Assembly: GCF_947496385.1 (NCBI RefSeq)
Contig: NZ_CANMCP010000007.1
Coordinates: 1-64,000 of the forward strand
From: an uncultured Croceicoccus sp.
GTDB lineage: Bacteria > Pseudomonadota > Alphaproteobacteria > Sphingomonadales > Sphingomonadaceae
DNA length: 64,000 bases
Direction: 5' to 3'
Position 1 is the first letter of the stretch. Every line of letters starts with the position of its first letter. Below the pieces are notes generated by a model that was given only the letters and a program-made list of their open reading frames with translations, did no database searches and was not told the DNA's origin. A program made the position numbers and the translations under genes. Positions 37,201 to 44,990 of the stretch are shown in pieces.

Positions 37201-38474
37201 ACCAGGCCTCGGCCCCGCTGTTCCGCCCCGTCACCACCGATGTGCGCGGCGAGCGCCGCTTCATCTCGACGATTGCACGCCGGCTCGACAGTCTGGGTGC
37301 GCTCACCCGCGGCCAGCGCCAGACCGGCGGGCAGAACCTGTTCGATCCCGCCGACAATCTCGAAAGTTCTTATGCAAGGGAAGCGCTGGTCCGCTGGTTC
37401 GGCCTCCTGTTCGAAGGCAAACTCGACGCCGTCAGCCTCGACCGCTTCGAGGAATTGACGGGCTTGCGCATTGCGGCACCCGACGGCGGCATGGTCGACG
37501 ACCTGCCGCCGATCCAGCGCTGGCTCAACCGGATCCTCGCCCTGCCGATCGGCTTGCAGAACGCGATCTTCGATGAATACCTTGCCCTCGTCGAAGCGCG
37601 CGTCGATGCGGCGCGACAGGCCGGCACGCTCGACCTTGGCGTCGAGACGATCCCGGTCGAAAGCTTCGACATCCTGTCCGATACGTTGCTGCGCACCGAT
37701 CGCGTGTCCGGCGCCACCACGCATCTTCTCGAAATCGAAATCGCCCGTGCGCTTCGCCCGTTGTCGCTCGACCGGCTCGATGCGTTTCACGGGATTGGCG
37801 ACAAGCACCATCGCTGTTTGCGCAACGCGCGTTCGGGCCGGGTTGCGCTCCTCGTGCCCGCCCGCAGCCTGCTGACCGACGAGGGCGAACGCATCCGCCG
37901 TCACGAACTGATCCGCCCGCTGAAGCGCACCTACCTGTCCGACGAGGCTCTGGCTGAAAGCAGCTGGGAGGATATAGGCGTTGCCGCGTTCCGGACAGCA
38001 TGGAACGAGGAGGTGGCCGAGGCCGGCGCCAGCCTGAAGCGCGAGCGGCTTTATCTTGCCACCGGCCTGCTACTGCAGGTCTGGGACAAGCTTCCCGCCG
38101 AACATGTGCGGGTCAGCCGGATTGCGGCGAGCGATGGCCGCTCGCTGATCGGCCGCGAGGTGCCGGTCGCTTTCGTTGCCGACTTGTGCCAGGCCCTCGG
38201 TATCGAGGGCCGGCAGGCGCTGCCGGTCGGCGAGGTTGTCACGGCTGTCCTGCAATCCGGGCGCCGACAGGACATCGCCGGACCCGATGACCTCATGTTG
38301 AAGCGCAGCCTCGTCAACGGTTCGCAGCGGCTCGAGGTTACCGGGTGGTCGGCCGCGCGGCTCGACTGGTACAAGGCGCAAGGCTGCTTCACCGAGATCA
38401 TCCGCTACAAAACACGGCTCTTCGTGCCGACCGACGGGGCAGCCCAGATCATCGAGCGGCTTGCCGTTCGCTAG
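34236..38474 (+). CDS. Strawberry-notch-type helicase with N-terminal methylase domain
   Basis: Giant protein of 1412 aa. Residues about 125-300 form an N6-adenine-methylase-like domain: LLEPSAGTGML (SAM motif, ~139) and VVLMNPPFSW (catalytic NPPF, N205). From about 440 it is a Sno-family superfamily 2 helicase: GDGTGAGKGRQ Walker A (~476), VIVFDEAHAM with DEAH at 582-585, and the motif-VI-like GLGRTNRTNQ near 980. AGGAG precedes the ATG. Proteins of this kind are common on alphaproteobacterial plasmids and ICEs and are suspected of protecting or processing the incoming DNA; direct evidence is thin. Downstream gene is convergent. Confidence 0.87.
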   Translation: MSQSALQFEFSEPSEPLDLSAARQLAAFLASGAALTRRVISDALSEQFGGSDADGRWSLTEAHAALEMAQVLWLMSRSDLVVTTPPDSAEQVFAGLEDRIPTQTNRSEEQVELQQFATPPRLAWLAARACAMNKGDRLLEPSAGTGMLALWVAKSGATLDLNEISASRRACLAAFFPQATVTSHDGELIDELLSPDCSSSVVLMNPPFSWSAERGHDGRTGARHLRSAFARLRPGGRLVAIMPEWFDLHRFVAKLRGPVVPLLNVTIDGGFRKSGTGIATRLLVIEKADRDVAIATARTSNFAELAEMIDALPVREQPGSTLPLIPVRPMGALRLVPLARRTTLAPPVRSAPTSEAAPVCYEALAEPAPIDEQVGHYLPYRPSRVVIADSAMHPTALVESVAMGSIAAPIAEAVPQLPAGLIAKGLLSAAQAETLIYAANAHARDIAGTFEPDDEGCVLKPSADGKAFRMGYFLGDGTGAGKGRQVASIIVDRWVRGERRHIWISKHEALLEDARRDWSALGGLPLDIQPLATWKLGTSITMPEGILFVTYPTLRSGRGDATRLEQILAWAGDDFDGVIVFDEAHAMAGAAGGEGARGKVKGSEQGIAGIRLQNLLPRARVVYASATGASDVNNLAYATRLGLWGPETAFPDRTSFVAEIRQGGIAAMELVARDLKALGLYTARALSFAGVEYDVLEQCLTPDQIAVYDAYADAWAIIHANLKDALEATRIVDADSGDTLNGGAKAAALSVFEGTKQRFFAQLLLSMKLPSLLPAIEQALAADNSVVIQLVSTSEAMLDRRLAELSDAERASPEIDLSPASFVIDYLEKSFPVRLMAVFTDENGTPRSEPMSAEEGHPVLCRSALAARDRMIEQLCALPPIATALDTILERFGTDKVAEVTGRSRRLVIGPDGSQVLQSRSARSNVAETRAFMHGTKRILVFSDAGGTGRSYHADLDCPNQERRVHFLLEPGWRADAAIQGLGRTNRTNQASAPLFRPVTTDVRGERRFISTIARRLDSLGALTRGQRQTGGQNLFDPADNLESSYAREALVRWFGLLFEGKLDAVSLDRFEELTGLRIAAPDGGMVDDLPPIQRWLNRILALPIGLQNAIFDEYLALVEARVDAARQAGTLDLGVETIPVESFDILSDTLLRTDRVSGATTHLLEIEIARALRPLSLDRLDAFHGIGDKHHRCLRNARSGRVALLVPARSLLTDEGERIRRHELIRPLKRTYLSDEALAESSWEDIGVAAFRTAWNEEVAEAGASLKRERLYLATGLLLQVWDKLPAEHVRVSRIAASDGRSLIGREVPVAFVADLCQALGIEGRQALPVGEVVTAVLQSGRRQDIAGPDDLMLKRSLVNGSQRLEVTGWSAARLDWYKAQGCFTEIIRYKTRLFVPTDGAAQIIERLAVR

Positions 38475-38498
38475 TTCGCATGTCGGGGGGATTGGCTG

Positions 38499-38810
38499 TT
38501 ACTCGCAGCCGATCCCGTCATTGTCGCGGTCAAGGTGCCGCCCGTAACCGGGATCACCCCGCCTGACCGGTGCTGCGCCTGCCGCCCGTGCGGCGGCGCA
38601 GTTCGGAAAATAGGTGCTCGATCCACTGCTTCGTTGCGGCGGACTGGCCGGCGCGGCGCTGGATCCGCGATGGCAGTGCCGGGTTCCGGCCTTGCGGTCG
38701 TAGTGGCAGCCATCCGCGGCAAGGCCGCCGCCATGCGCCTGAACCGGACCCGCGTTGCCGAGCGTGGCAAGCGGGGCCGCGAAGAGCAGGGCGAGCGGCC
38801 AGGCCTTCAT
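38499..38810 (-). CDS. Exported excalibur-domain protein
   Basis: Small secreted protein of 103 aa. Signal peptide MKAWPLALLFAAPLATLGNA, a His/Cys segment (DGCHYDRKAGTRHCHRG) and an excalibur calcium-binding domain at the end (YFPNCAAARAAG...GDPGYGRHLDRDNDGIGCE). The DxDxDG loop should bind Ca2+, and cysteines probably form a disulfide. Start chosen just after the stop of the gene before it (gap about 1 base), so the two are co-expressed. Often found with nuclease or envelope proteins; role unknown. Confidence 0.82.
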   Translation of the reverse strand: MKAWPLALLFAAPLATLGNAGPVQAHGGGLAADGCHYDRKAGTRHCHRGSSAAPASPPQRSSGSSTYFPNCAAARAAGAAPVRRGDPGYGRHLDRDNDGIGCE

Positions 38811-38811
38811 G

Positions 38812-39519
38812 TCATTTCTTGCAGGTCGTGCAGACGACCGACGATGTGACCGCAACGGGTGCCGCCGACGCCTGAAGAGCAGCGCCTTCACCGGGTACGG
38901 CCTGCACAACCGGCTGTGCTTTCAGCACGGAGGGTGCGACCGGTGCCGCAACGGGCAGGGCTGGTGCAGCCGCTGCGACCGGCAGCTCGATCGCCAGCGG
39001 AATGTCGCTCTTCGTATAGGCCATGAGTTCGCGGCCCTTGGGGATCGTCCCGCTCTTGCCGGTAATGAAAGCGGCAAAGACACCGGCCGCGACCACGCCG
39101 CCCACGGTAGCGAGCGTATTGCCATCGCCTTCCTGGCGATATTCGCCGGAGACATCGATACGTTGCCCTGCAACTTCGACATATTCGAGTTCGATGTTCA
39201 TCTTGCCCGACTTGCCGAATGCGCCCTTGTTGGTGAGCCAGGTAATCCGGCCAACACCCCGGCTGCCCCGCGGGATCACGATGTAGTCGCCGTAGCGCAC
39301 GTCATGAACGACGCTCATGTTGAAGGTGTCGCCTTCGGACCAGCCCTTGCCCTTGGTGGTCACGTCCTGGTTCATCGAGAGCAGGATTTCGGTATTGGCC
39401 GGCAGAACCGCGCGCGGTTTCTGCTCGCTGGCGACCGCAACCGGAAGCGGCGTGATTTCCTCGGCCATGGCCGGAGACGCAAGCAGGATAGCCGCGGCAA
39501 GCGGCGCAAACAATTTCAT
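38812..39519 (-). CDS. Hypothetical exported protein
   Basis: Exported protein of 235 aa with a signal peptide (KLFAPLAAAILLASPAMA). The beta-rich middle (LPANTEILLSMNQDVTTKGKGW...DVRYGDYIVIPRGSRGVGRITWL) resembles the barrel found in VirB10/TrbI-like and conjugative-pilus-associated proteins, but the match is weak. A Gly/Ala helix (VGGVVAAGVFAAFITG) follows, then an Ala/Pro/Val tail ending in a CTTC pair. Co-transcribed with the excalibur protein. Function not known. Confidence 0.68.
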   Translation of the reverse strand: MKLFAPLAAAILLASPAMAEEITPLPVAVASEQKPRAVLPANTEILLSMNQDVTTKGKGWSEGDTFNMSVVHDVRYGDYIVIPRGSRGVGRITWLTNKGAFGKSGKMNIELEYVEVAGQRIDVSGEYRQEGDGNTLATVGGVVAAGVFAAFITGKSGTIPKGRELMAYTKSDIPLAIELPVAAAAPALPVAAPVAPSVLKAQPVVQAVPGEGAALQASAAPVAVTSSVVCTTCKK

Positions 39520-39610
39520 GGATATTTCCCCCCAAATGCGATGACGAATCGCAAGATGATGCTAGCTCTAGCCCACTAACGCATGATGAAGACAGGAAAA
39601 TACCGAACCC

Positions 39611-39712
39611 ATGGGGCCAAAGCGGCAGATTGCAGGAGCGCTCTTCATGTTGCTGGCGCTGACCGCGATGATGCTCGTTATTGGTGAAGGGTGGATCCCG
39701 ATGAGGAAGTAG
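39611..39712 (+). CDS. 33-residue membrane miniprotein
   Basis: Open frame of 33 codons: a basic start (MGPKRQ), one hydrophobic helix (IAGALFMLLALTAMMLVIG) and a short tail ending IPMRK. It begins a tight run: 5 bases to the next miniprotein, which abuts the 84-aa gene at 39841. No clear ribosome site before its ATG, though GGGG lies inside the start region. Coding status rests on the helix and the packing with its neighbours. Confidence 0.45.
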   Translation: MGPKRQIAGALFMLLALTAMMLVIGEGWIPMRK

Positions 39713-39717
39713 ACGCG

Positions 39718-39840
39718 ATGTCGAGAGAACCCGAGCCGAAGAAGAGCTTCGCGCTTCGCGTCGAGTTTTGCCTTTTGCTAACCGCATGGATCCTATCGCT
39801 GGTCTGGATGATCGCGAACGTGGTGCACTGGCTGAACTGA
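39718..39840 (+). CDS. 40-residue membrane miniprotein
   Basis: Open frame of 40 codons with a charged N-terminus (MSREPEPKKSFALRVE) and one C-terminal helix (FCLLLTAWILSLVWMIANVV). Its stop is followed directly by the ATG of the next gene, and GAGGAAG lies upstream of its start, overlapping the end of the 33-aa frame. Topology is the inverse of typical leader peptides: cytosolic head, single helix at the end. Confidence 0.55.
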   Translation: MSREPEPKKSFALRVEFCLLLTAWILSLVWMIANVVHWLN

Positions 39841-40095
39841 ATGCGGCAGGATAATCCGATCTGCAGTCACCGTATCACGGCTTTCTGCAACTGGCTCGAG
39901 ACGGTGCCGTTCGGCGACGAGTTCGACGAGCGGCCCGAATATGCCTTCTTCACCGACCTCACCGAAGACGAGCTGGTTGCTGCCGAGCATGAACTCGTGC
40001 GCCGCTATGCCCGTCTCGCCCACCGCGAGGACTTCAAAGCGCTGACTGCCCAAATGGCGGGATTGCGCGCGCTTGCCTCCGACAACGACCCCTGA
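39841..40095 (+). CDS. Hypothetical protein, 84 aa
   Basis: Small acidic soluble protein with helical character (DLTEDELVAAEHELVRRYARLAHREDF). No family recognised. It starts on the base after the preceding stop, so translation is coupled to the two membrane miniproteins. It stands before parB, separated by a 135-base leader. Confidence 0.6.
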   Translation: MRQDNPICSHRITAFCNWLETVPFGDEFDERPEYAFFTDLTEDELVAAEHELVRRYARLAHREDFKALTAQMAGLRALASDNDP

Positions 40096-40230
40096 CGGTC
40101 CGATAGACAGATGCGCTCACGCTAACGGCGGTTCGCGGGACCAATATTAGAGGGGAGGGGGCTTTGCCCTGATTGCGCCCAAGGCTGCCGGTTGTCGGCA
40201 CGCCCGGTCGCCCAATCAGGAGTATATGCC

Positions 40231-42255
40231 ATGATCAAGACCATCCCGCTCAACAAGCTCGCCCCTTCGCCGCGCAATGTACGGAAACATGCCGATCCTG
40301 CCGCCGATGCCGAGCTGAAAGCCAGCATCGCCGCCAGCGGCCTGTTGCAGAACCTGATCGTGCGTGCCGGTTCCAAGGGCAAGTTCGAGGTCGAGGCCGG
40401 CGAACGTCGCCGCCGCGCGCTCGTCGCTCTTGCCGATGACAAGGTCCTGCCGCGCACGCACCCGGTGACCTGCCTGGTGCTCGACGAGACGGCGAGCGAT
40501 GCGGTCGAGACCAGCCTTGCTGAAAACTTCCATCGCCTCGCGATGAACCCGGCCGACGAAGCCCAGGCATTTGCCTCGCTCGTCGAAGCCGGCGCCAGTA
40601 GCGAAGAGGTGGCGCGCCGCTTCGGTCTGACCGTCCGTTTCGTCGAAGGTCGCCTCAGGCTCGCCAATCTTGCCGAACCGGTCCTGACCGCCCTGGCATC
40701 GGGCGACATTACTCTCGATATCGCCAAGGCCTATGGCGCGACGTCGGACCAGGCCATCCAGGCCCGGGTCTTCGAGCAGGTACCCTCGGCCTATTATGCG
40801 CCCAGTCCCGACAGCATCCGCCGCATGGTGCTGACCGGCACCGTGCGGGGCAGCGATCCGCGCGCGCGGTTTGTCGGACGCGATGCCTATGTCGAGGCTG
40901 GCGGCCGGATCGAACGCGAGCTCTTCGACGACGATGACAGCGAAAGCTGGGTCGACGTTGCCCTGCTCGAGGATCTTGCGCGTGCCAGGATGGAAGAGCA
41001 GGCCAAAGTTCTCGCCGCCGAATATGAGATCGCCTGGGTGCGCCCGACGCTCGACAACTACGTTAGCCATGACGTTCTCGAGGGTCTGCACCGCCTGCCA
41101 GCCGAACCCGCTCCTCTGAGCGAGGCGGAACTGGCGCGGCTCGACGAGCTCGACAAGTCGTTCGACGAGCATGCCGCGATCCTCGAATGCGAGGACAGCG
41201 CCGAGGAGGCGATCGCCGCCGCCGAAGCGACAATCGATGCGATCGAACGCGAGACCGACGAGATCCGCAACCGGCCGCTGGTGCTCGATCCTGACCTCAG
41301 GCCCGATGCCGGGATGATCCTGACTCTTAGCCGTGACGGCACGCCGGTGCTCCAGCCGCACTATTATACCGAGAATGCCCAAGTGCTGGCACCGGAGGAC
41401 GATGCGGTCGAAGTGGTCTCGGATGGCACGGGCGATGCCCCGCGTCGTGCGACCTTGTCGAAGCGGCTTGTCGACGAGCTTGCGATGCAGCGGCGCGATG
41501 TCCTCGCGCTCCATGTCGCGTCCGATCCGGCCCTGGCGCTCCATCTCCTCGTCTTCACGCTGGCCGATGCCGACACGCACGACTGGCGCGCACGCTCGGC
41601 AACGACCTTGCGCGGCCCGATCGCGGCAGGGCCGGTCATCGGCTTCGAGGCGAAGGATGCGCCGGCCACGGCGGCCTTGGCCGAATTGAGGAGCGGTCTT
41701 GATGAAAGCTGGCGAGCCGGTGACGACATCGTCGCCCGCTTCAAGGCGTTCCGCTGCCTCGACGAGGAAGCACGCGCGTCCTGGCTCGGCTTTGTCGTCG
41801 CCCGCACTTTCGAGGCGAGCCTCAACATGGCGGGTGACCGAGCGATCGCACTCCATGATCACCTGGGTTCGGATATCGGCATCGAGATCGCGCGCTGGTG
41901 GCGACCGACCGCGGCGAACTACTTCGACCGGGTGTCGAAGTCGGTGATCCTCGAGGCATTATCCGAAGTTGGTGGATCGGACCTCGTCGCGCGCTTTGCC
42001 GCCTCGAAGAAGGGCGAACTGGCCGAGAGCGCCGAACGCGTGTTCTCTGGCAATTTCATCACCGATGCGGCGGTGCGCGAGGCAGCGCTTGGCTGGGTTC
42101 CCGAGGTCATGCGCTTTGCCGCGCCCGTGAGCGACGCCGATGATCAGGCGGTCGAGGTCGACGTTGATGAACATGCGTCGGATGCTGTCGCCGGCGATTT
42201 CGCCGCCGACGATGTCTCCTCCGACGACGACGGTCCCCGCGAGATGGCCGCCTGA
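40231..42255 (+). CDS. ParB/RepB/Spo0J-family partition-type protein
   Basis: Protein of 674 aa with a ParB nuclease/CTP-binding domain at the N-terminus (IPLNKLAPSPRNVRKH, GLLQNLIVRAGSKGKFEVEAGERRRRAL, ETSLAENFHRLAMNPADEAQAF) and an HTH (EEVARRFGLTVRFVEGRLRLANL). The long acidic C-terminal half, ending in an Asp-rich tail, is typical of ParB-like proteins on alphaproteobacterial plasmids and is not the classic chromosomal type. No parA lies next to it. Start chosen at the ATG with AGGAG upstream. A strong hairpin follows the gene. Confidence 0.88.
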   Translation: MIKTIPLNKLAPSPRNVRKHADPAADAELKASIAASGLLQNLIVRAGSKGKFEVEAGERRRRALVALADDKVLPRTHPVTCLVLDETASDAVETSLAENFHRLAMNPADEAQAFASLVEAGASSEEVARRFGLTVRFVEGRLRLANLAEPVLTALASGDITLDIAKAYGATSDQAIQARVFEQVPSAYYAPSPDSIRRMVLTGTVRGSDPRARFVGRDAYVEAGGRIERELFDDDDSESWVDVALLEDLARARMEEQAKVLAAEYEIAWVRPTLDNYVSHDVLEGLHRLPAEPAPLSEAELARLDELDKSFDEHAAILECEDSAEEAIAAAEATIDAIERETDEIRNRPLVLDPDLRPDAGMILTLSRDGTPVLQPHYYTENAQVLAPEDDAVEVVSDGTGDAPRRATLSKRLVDELAMQRRDVLALHVASDPALALHLLVFTLADADTHDWRARSATTLRGPIAAGPVIGFEAKDAPATAALAELRSGLDESWRAGDDIVARFKAFRCLDEEARASWLGFVVARTFEASLNMAGDRAIALHDHLGSDIGIEIARWWRPTAANYFDRVSKSVILEALSEVGGSDLVARFAASKKGELAESAERVFSGNFITDAAVREAALGWVPEVMRFAAPVSDADDQAVEVDVDEHASDAVAGDFAADDVSSDDDGPREMAA

Positions 42256-42292
42256 CCTCCTCCTGACAGGACAGGCCATCTGGCAACAGGGT

Positions 42293-42326
42293 GAGGCGGT
42301 CCCTTCCACTGGGAAGGGGCCGCCTC
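42293..42326 (+). terminator. Strong hairpin after parB
   Basis: A 15-bp stem (GAGGCGGTCCCTTCC paired with GGAAGGG-G-CCGCCTC, one G-U pair) closes a 4-base loop 38 bases after the parB stop, followed by TTCT. It probably ends the parB transcript, or shields its 3' end; the T tract is short. It also forms part of the 166-base leader of the next gene. Confidence 0.6.
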
Positions 42327-42421
42327 TTCTCGTGCCTGCGCTGGAAGAGAGGGGAGGGTGCCTTGACTCCTTGCGGACCGGGCGATGCCTTTGTCGTCCC
42401 GGCCGGATCAGGAGAACAGCC

Positions 42422-43426
42422 ATGCCCCGCAATTCCCGCAAGTCGCGCACCCGTTCGCGTGCCGAGACCGTCTCGCCCGCGCAGCGCATCACCGCCGAAA
42501 TCATCAAGCGCCTCGAGGAAGGTACGCGTCCCTGGGTCAAGCCGTGGCGCGGCGTACCTTCGGCGCGTCCCTTGCGCGCCTGCGGCATTCCCTACCAGGG
42601 CATCAACGTGTTCTGGCTGTGGCTGGTCGCCGATATGTGCGGCTTCGCCTCGCCCTACTGGATGACCTATCGCCAGGCCAAGGAGCTGGGCGGACAGGTC
42701 CGCAAGGGCGAGAAGGCGACGATCGCGGTCTTCTACAAGAGCTATACCAAAGAGGTCGCAGATCCCGCCACCGGCGAGAAGGAAGACCAGGCGCGCCGGG
42801 TCCTCAAGAGCTTTCCGGTGTTCAACGCCGACCAGGTCGATGACCTGCCCGTGCGTTTTCGCCCCGCACCGCCGGTCCAGCCGGTGGCGCCTGCCGGACA
42901 GCGCGACGAACTCGACGCTTTCATTGCGAAGATTCCGGCCAAGCTACGGCATCAGGGCGCCGAAGCCTATTATGAACCCGTGGCCGATCGCGTCACCATG
43001 CCGCCGGTCGAGCTCTTCACAGGCTACGACCACTATTATGCGACGCTTGCCCATGAGCTATCGCACTGGACGGGTCATGCCAGCCGGCTTGCGCGTGATC
43101 TTAAGAACCGGTTCGGTACGGAGAGCTATGCCGCCGAGGAACTGGTGGCCGAATTGTCGAGCGCGATGCTCGGGGCCGAACTCGGGCTGCCGGTCGCGCA
43201 TCTCGACAACCACACCAGCTATATCGACCACTGGCTGCAGCTCCTGAAAAAGGACGATCGCGCGATCCTGACCGCCGCCGCGCGCGCCGAGGCGGCCTCC
43301 TCGCTGCTGTTGCAGCTGGGCGGACGCAAAGTCGATGGCGGCGATGCCGGTGATGCCAGTGATGATGATCATGGTCATGACCACTGTGGTGACGATGAAC
43401 GCGGCGATGCCGCGCTCGCGGCCTGA
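42422..43426 (+). CDS. ardC: ArdC-family antirestriction protein
   Basis: Protein of 334 aa. An N-terminal single-strand DNA-binding ArdC domain (AEIIKRLEEGTRPWVKPW, YRQAKELGGQVRKGEKA) is joined to a zincin-like metallopeptidase domain with HELSHWTGH zinc site (about residue 215). ArdC-type proteins shield incoming plasmid DNA from restriction during conjugation. Start chosen at the ATG with AGGAG upstream. The tail (DAGDASDDDHGHDHCGDDERGDAA) is Asp/His rich and may bind metal. Followed after 12 bases by a small hypothetical gene. Confidence 0.9.
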   Translation: MPRNSRKSRTRSRAETVSPAQRITAEIIKRLEEGTRPWVKPWRGVPSARPLRACGIPYQGINVFWLWLVADMCGFASPYWMTYRQAKELGGQVRKGEKATIAVFYKSYTKEVADPATGEKEDQARRVLKSFPVFNADQVDDLPVRFRPAPPVQPVAPAGQRDELDAFIAKIPAKLRHQGAEAYYEPVADRVTMPPVELFTGYDHYYATLAHELSHWTGHASRLARDLKNRFGTESYAAEELVAELSSAMLGAELGLPVAHLDNHTSYIDHWLQLLKKDDRAILTAAARAEAASSLLLQLGGRKVDGGDAGDASDDDHGHDHCGDDERGDAALAA

Positions 43427-43438
43427 GGGAGGCGGATA

Positions 43439-43864
43439 ATGGGACGTTCCGTCAGCTACCCCACAGGCGCGATTGTCACCTTTCGTCTGATCAGTGCCGA
43501 CGACGATGACGATCTCGACTGGGAATACGAATGCCTCGTCGACTGGATCCGCGTCGAAGCGGCTCGCGCCTTTCCATCACTCCGCGAGCATGATGGCTGG
43601 CGCGGCCGCGAGGATCGCATCCTTCTGCGCAACGCTTACGCCGATTGCGGGATTTCGACTTATTGCGGGCTTGCCGCGGTCTGGCTCGTCGAGCGCAACG
43701 ATGGTGCCTATTGGGATGCCGATGCATCGACCGCCCGTTCGCCTCGCGCGCAGCGCTGGCTCGGCCAGGTCGCGGACAAGTTCACGGGCCTATTCGGCGA
43801 ACTGGAATGCCTCGGGCGCTTTTCGAACGGTGAGGCGATCTACCAGCGCCGCGTCGTTGCCTAG
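43439..43864 (+). CDS. Hypothetical protein, 141 aa
   Basis: Soluble acidic protein without a recognised domain. Features: an Asp run (ADDDDDLDWEYE), aromatic-rich centre and a GISTYCGLAAVWL segment. GAGG before the ATG. Probably in the ardC transcript. No further function can be drawn from it. Confidence 0.6.
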   Translation: MGRSVSYPTGAIVTFRLISADDDDDLDWEYECLVDWIRVEAARAFPSLREHDGWRGREDRILLRNAYADCGISTYCGLAAVWLVERNDGAYWDADASTARSPRAQRWLGQVADKFTGLFGELECLGRFSNGEAIYQRRVVA

Positions 43865-43887
43865 TCGCACCCTTTCCAATTGAACGG

Positions 43888-43909
43888 ATATGCACTATAT
43901 CGTGCATAT
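43888..43909. promoter_or_regulatory. Palindromic operator of the Xre-RES locus
   Basis: Perfect 8-6-8 inverted repeat ATATGCAC-TATATC-GTGCATAT, ending 15 bases before the antitoxin ATG and just upstream of its AAGGAG. TTGAAC at 43880 may be a -35. The usual place for self-repression by an Xre-type antitoxin. Confidence 0.65.
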
Positions 43910-43924
43910 GAAAGGAGCGACGTG

Positions 43925-44299
43925 ATGGCGACCCTGGCCCCGGAAGCTGCCGACCGCGGTGCGGTGCTGACCGCTGCCGTCGCGCGCATCGCCGATCTCT
44001 GGCAGTGGAACAACGGCAGGCTTGGGCAAGTGCTCGGCCTGTCGCCGGCCACCGTGTCGCGCCTGCGGCATGGGCAGGCGCGGCTCGATCCCGCTTCCAA
44101 GTCCTTCGAGGCGGGACAGTTCCTGCTGCGCCTGTTCCGCAGTCTCGATGCCCTGCTGGGCAGTGACGACGATGCCGCCCGGCGATGGCTCGAGGCCGAC
44201 AATCTCGACCTTGGTGGCAAGCCGATCGACCAGGTCACAACGATGCGCGGGCTCATGGGGCTATGCGACTATGTGGACGCCTGGCGCGCTCGCGTCTGA
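43925..44299 (+). CDS. Xre/MbcA/ParS-type antitoxin
   Basis: Antitoxin of 124 aa: an N-terminal HTH (NGRLGQVLGLSPATVSRLRHG) and the C-terminal toxin-binding domain (FEAGQFLLRLFRSLDALLGSDDDAARRWLEADNLDLGGKPIDQV). The final G-G-x-P-I-D motif is characteristic. It overlaps the RES toxin gene by about 29 bases. AAGGAG before the ATG. Regulates its own promoter through the palindrome upstream. Confidence 0.9.
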   Translation: MATLAPEAADRGAVLTAAVARIADLWQWNNGRLGQVLGLSPATVSRLRHGQARLDPASKSFEAGQFLLRLFRSLDALLGSDDDAARRWLEADNLDLGGKPIDQVTTMRGLMGLCDYVDAWRARV

Positions 44300-44990
44300 A
44301 CACCGGGCCTATCGAGGGCGCGTCTGGCGGGTGGTCGAAGCCCAGCACCGGATTTCGACCGGTCGGCTCGCATCCGATCCTTTCGCCCAGGCTCTCCTCG
44401 AGGACCTTGCCGAAGAGGTGAAGCCGGCCTTGCCGGCGAGTGCCGTTCGTCTCGATTACCTGCTCGCCTCGCCATTCCGCTACGGACACTGGCAGGCCAG
44501 CCGCTTCCGCCGGGCCGATGAACGTCCCGGGATTTTCTATGCAAGCGAGGCCGAGCCGACAGCGATTGCCGAGACAGCCTATTGGCGGCTCAAATTCTTC
44601 TCGCGTTCGCCGGGCTTTGTCCCGCCCTCGACGACCAGCGAACATTCGAGCATTTCGGTTCTCGTTGCCAGCCAGGCCGCGCTCGATCTGACCGAGCCGC
44701 CGTTTGCTTCTCATGAAGCCGACTGGATCGAACCTGCCGACTATACCGCCTGCCAAGACCTTGCCGTTGTCGCCCGAGAAGCAGCGACCGTGCTGATCCG
44801 CACGCTGTCGGCGCGCGATCCCGAACGCGGCTGCAATGTCGTCGTGCTCGATCCGGCGGCCTTTGCCGAGCGTCGTCCGAAGCCGGGACGGACCTGGCAC
44901 CTCCGCTTCGAGAACGGCCGGCTCGTGGCGCTGGCGGCATTTCCAGCACGCGACCGGTTCGAATTTACCGCTGCGGGGTTCGGGCTCTGA
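44271..44990 (+). CDS. RES-domain toxin (NAD+ phosphorylase type)
   Basis: Toxin of about 239 aa. The RES fold is seen as YRGRVWRVVEAQHRISTGRL (first conserved Arg), LDYLLASPFRYGHW, GIFYASEAEPTAIAE (conserved Glu) and a later serine-containing segment (TTSEHSSIS). RES toxins degrade NAD+ by phosphorolysis. Start is uncertain: the ATG at 44271 within the antitoxin end is the first good candidate, and the frame itself is open further upstream. Partner of the Xre antitoxin. Confidence 0.87.
   Translation: MWTPGALASEHRAYRGRVWRVVEAQHRISTGRLASDPFAQALLEDLAEEVKPALPASAVRLDYLLASPFRYGHWQASRFRRADERPGIFYASEAEPTAIAETAYWRLKFFSRSPGFVPPSTTSEHSSISVLVASQAALDLTEPPFASHEADWIEPADYTACQDLAVVAREAATVLIRTLSARDPERGCNVVVLDPAAFAERRPKPGRTWHLRFENGRLVALAAFPARDRFEFTAAGFGL

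Noticed and set aside
40216-41862. A 548-codon minus-strand frame opposite parB
   Set aside because: Shadow; low-complexity composition and no ribosome site.
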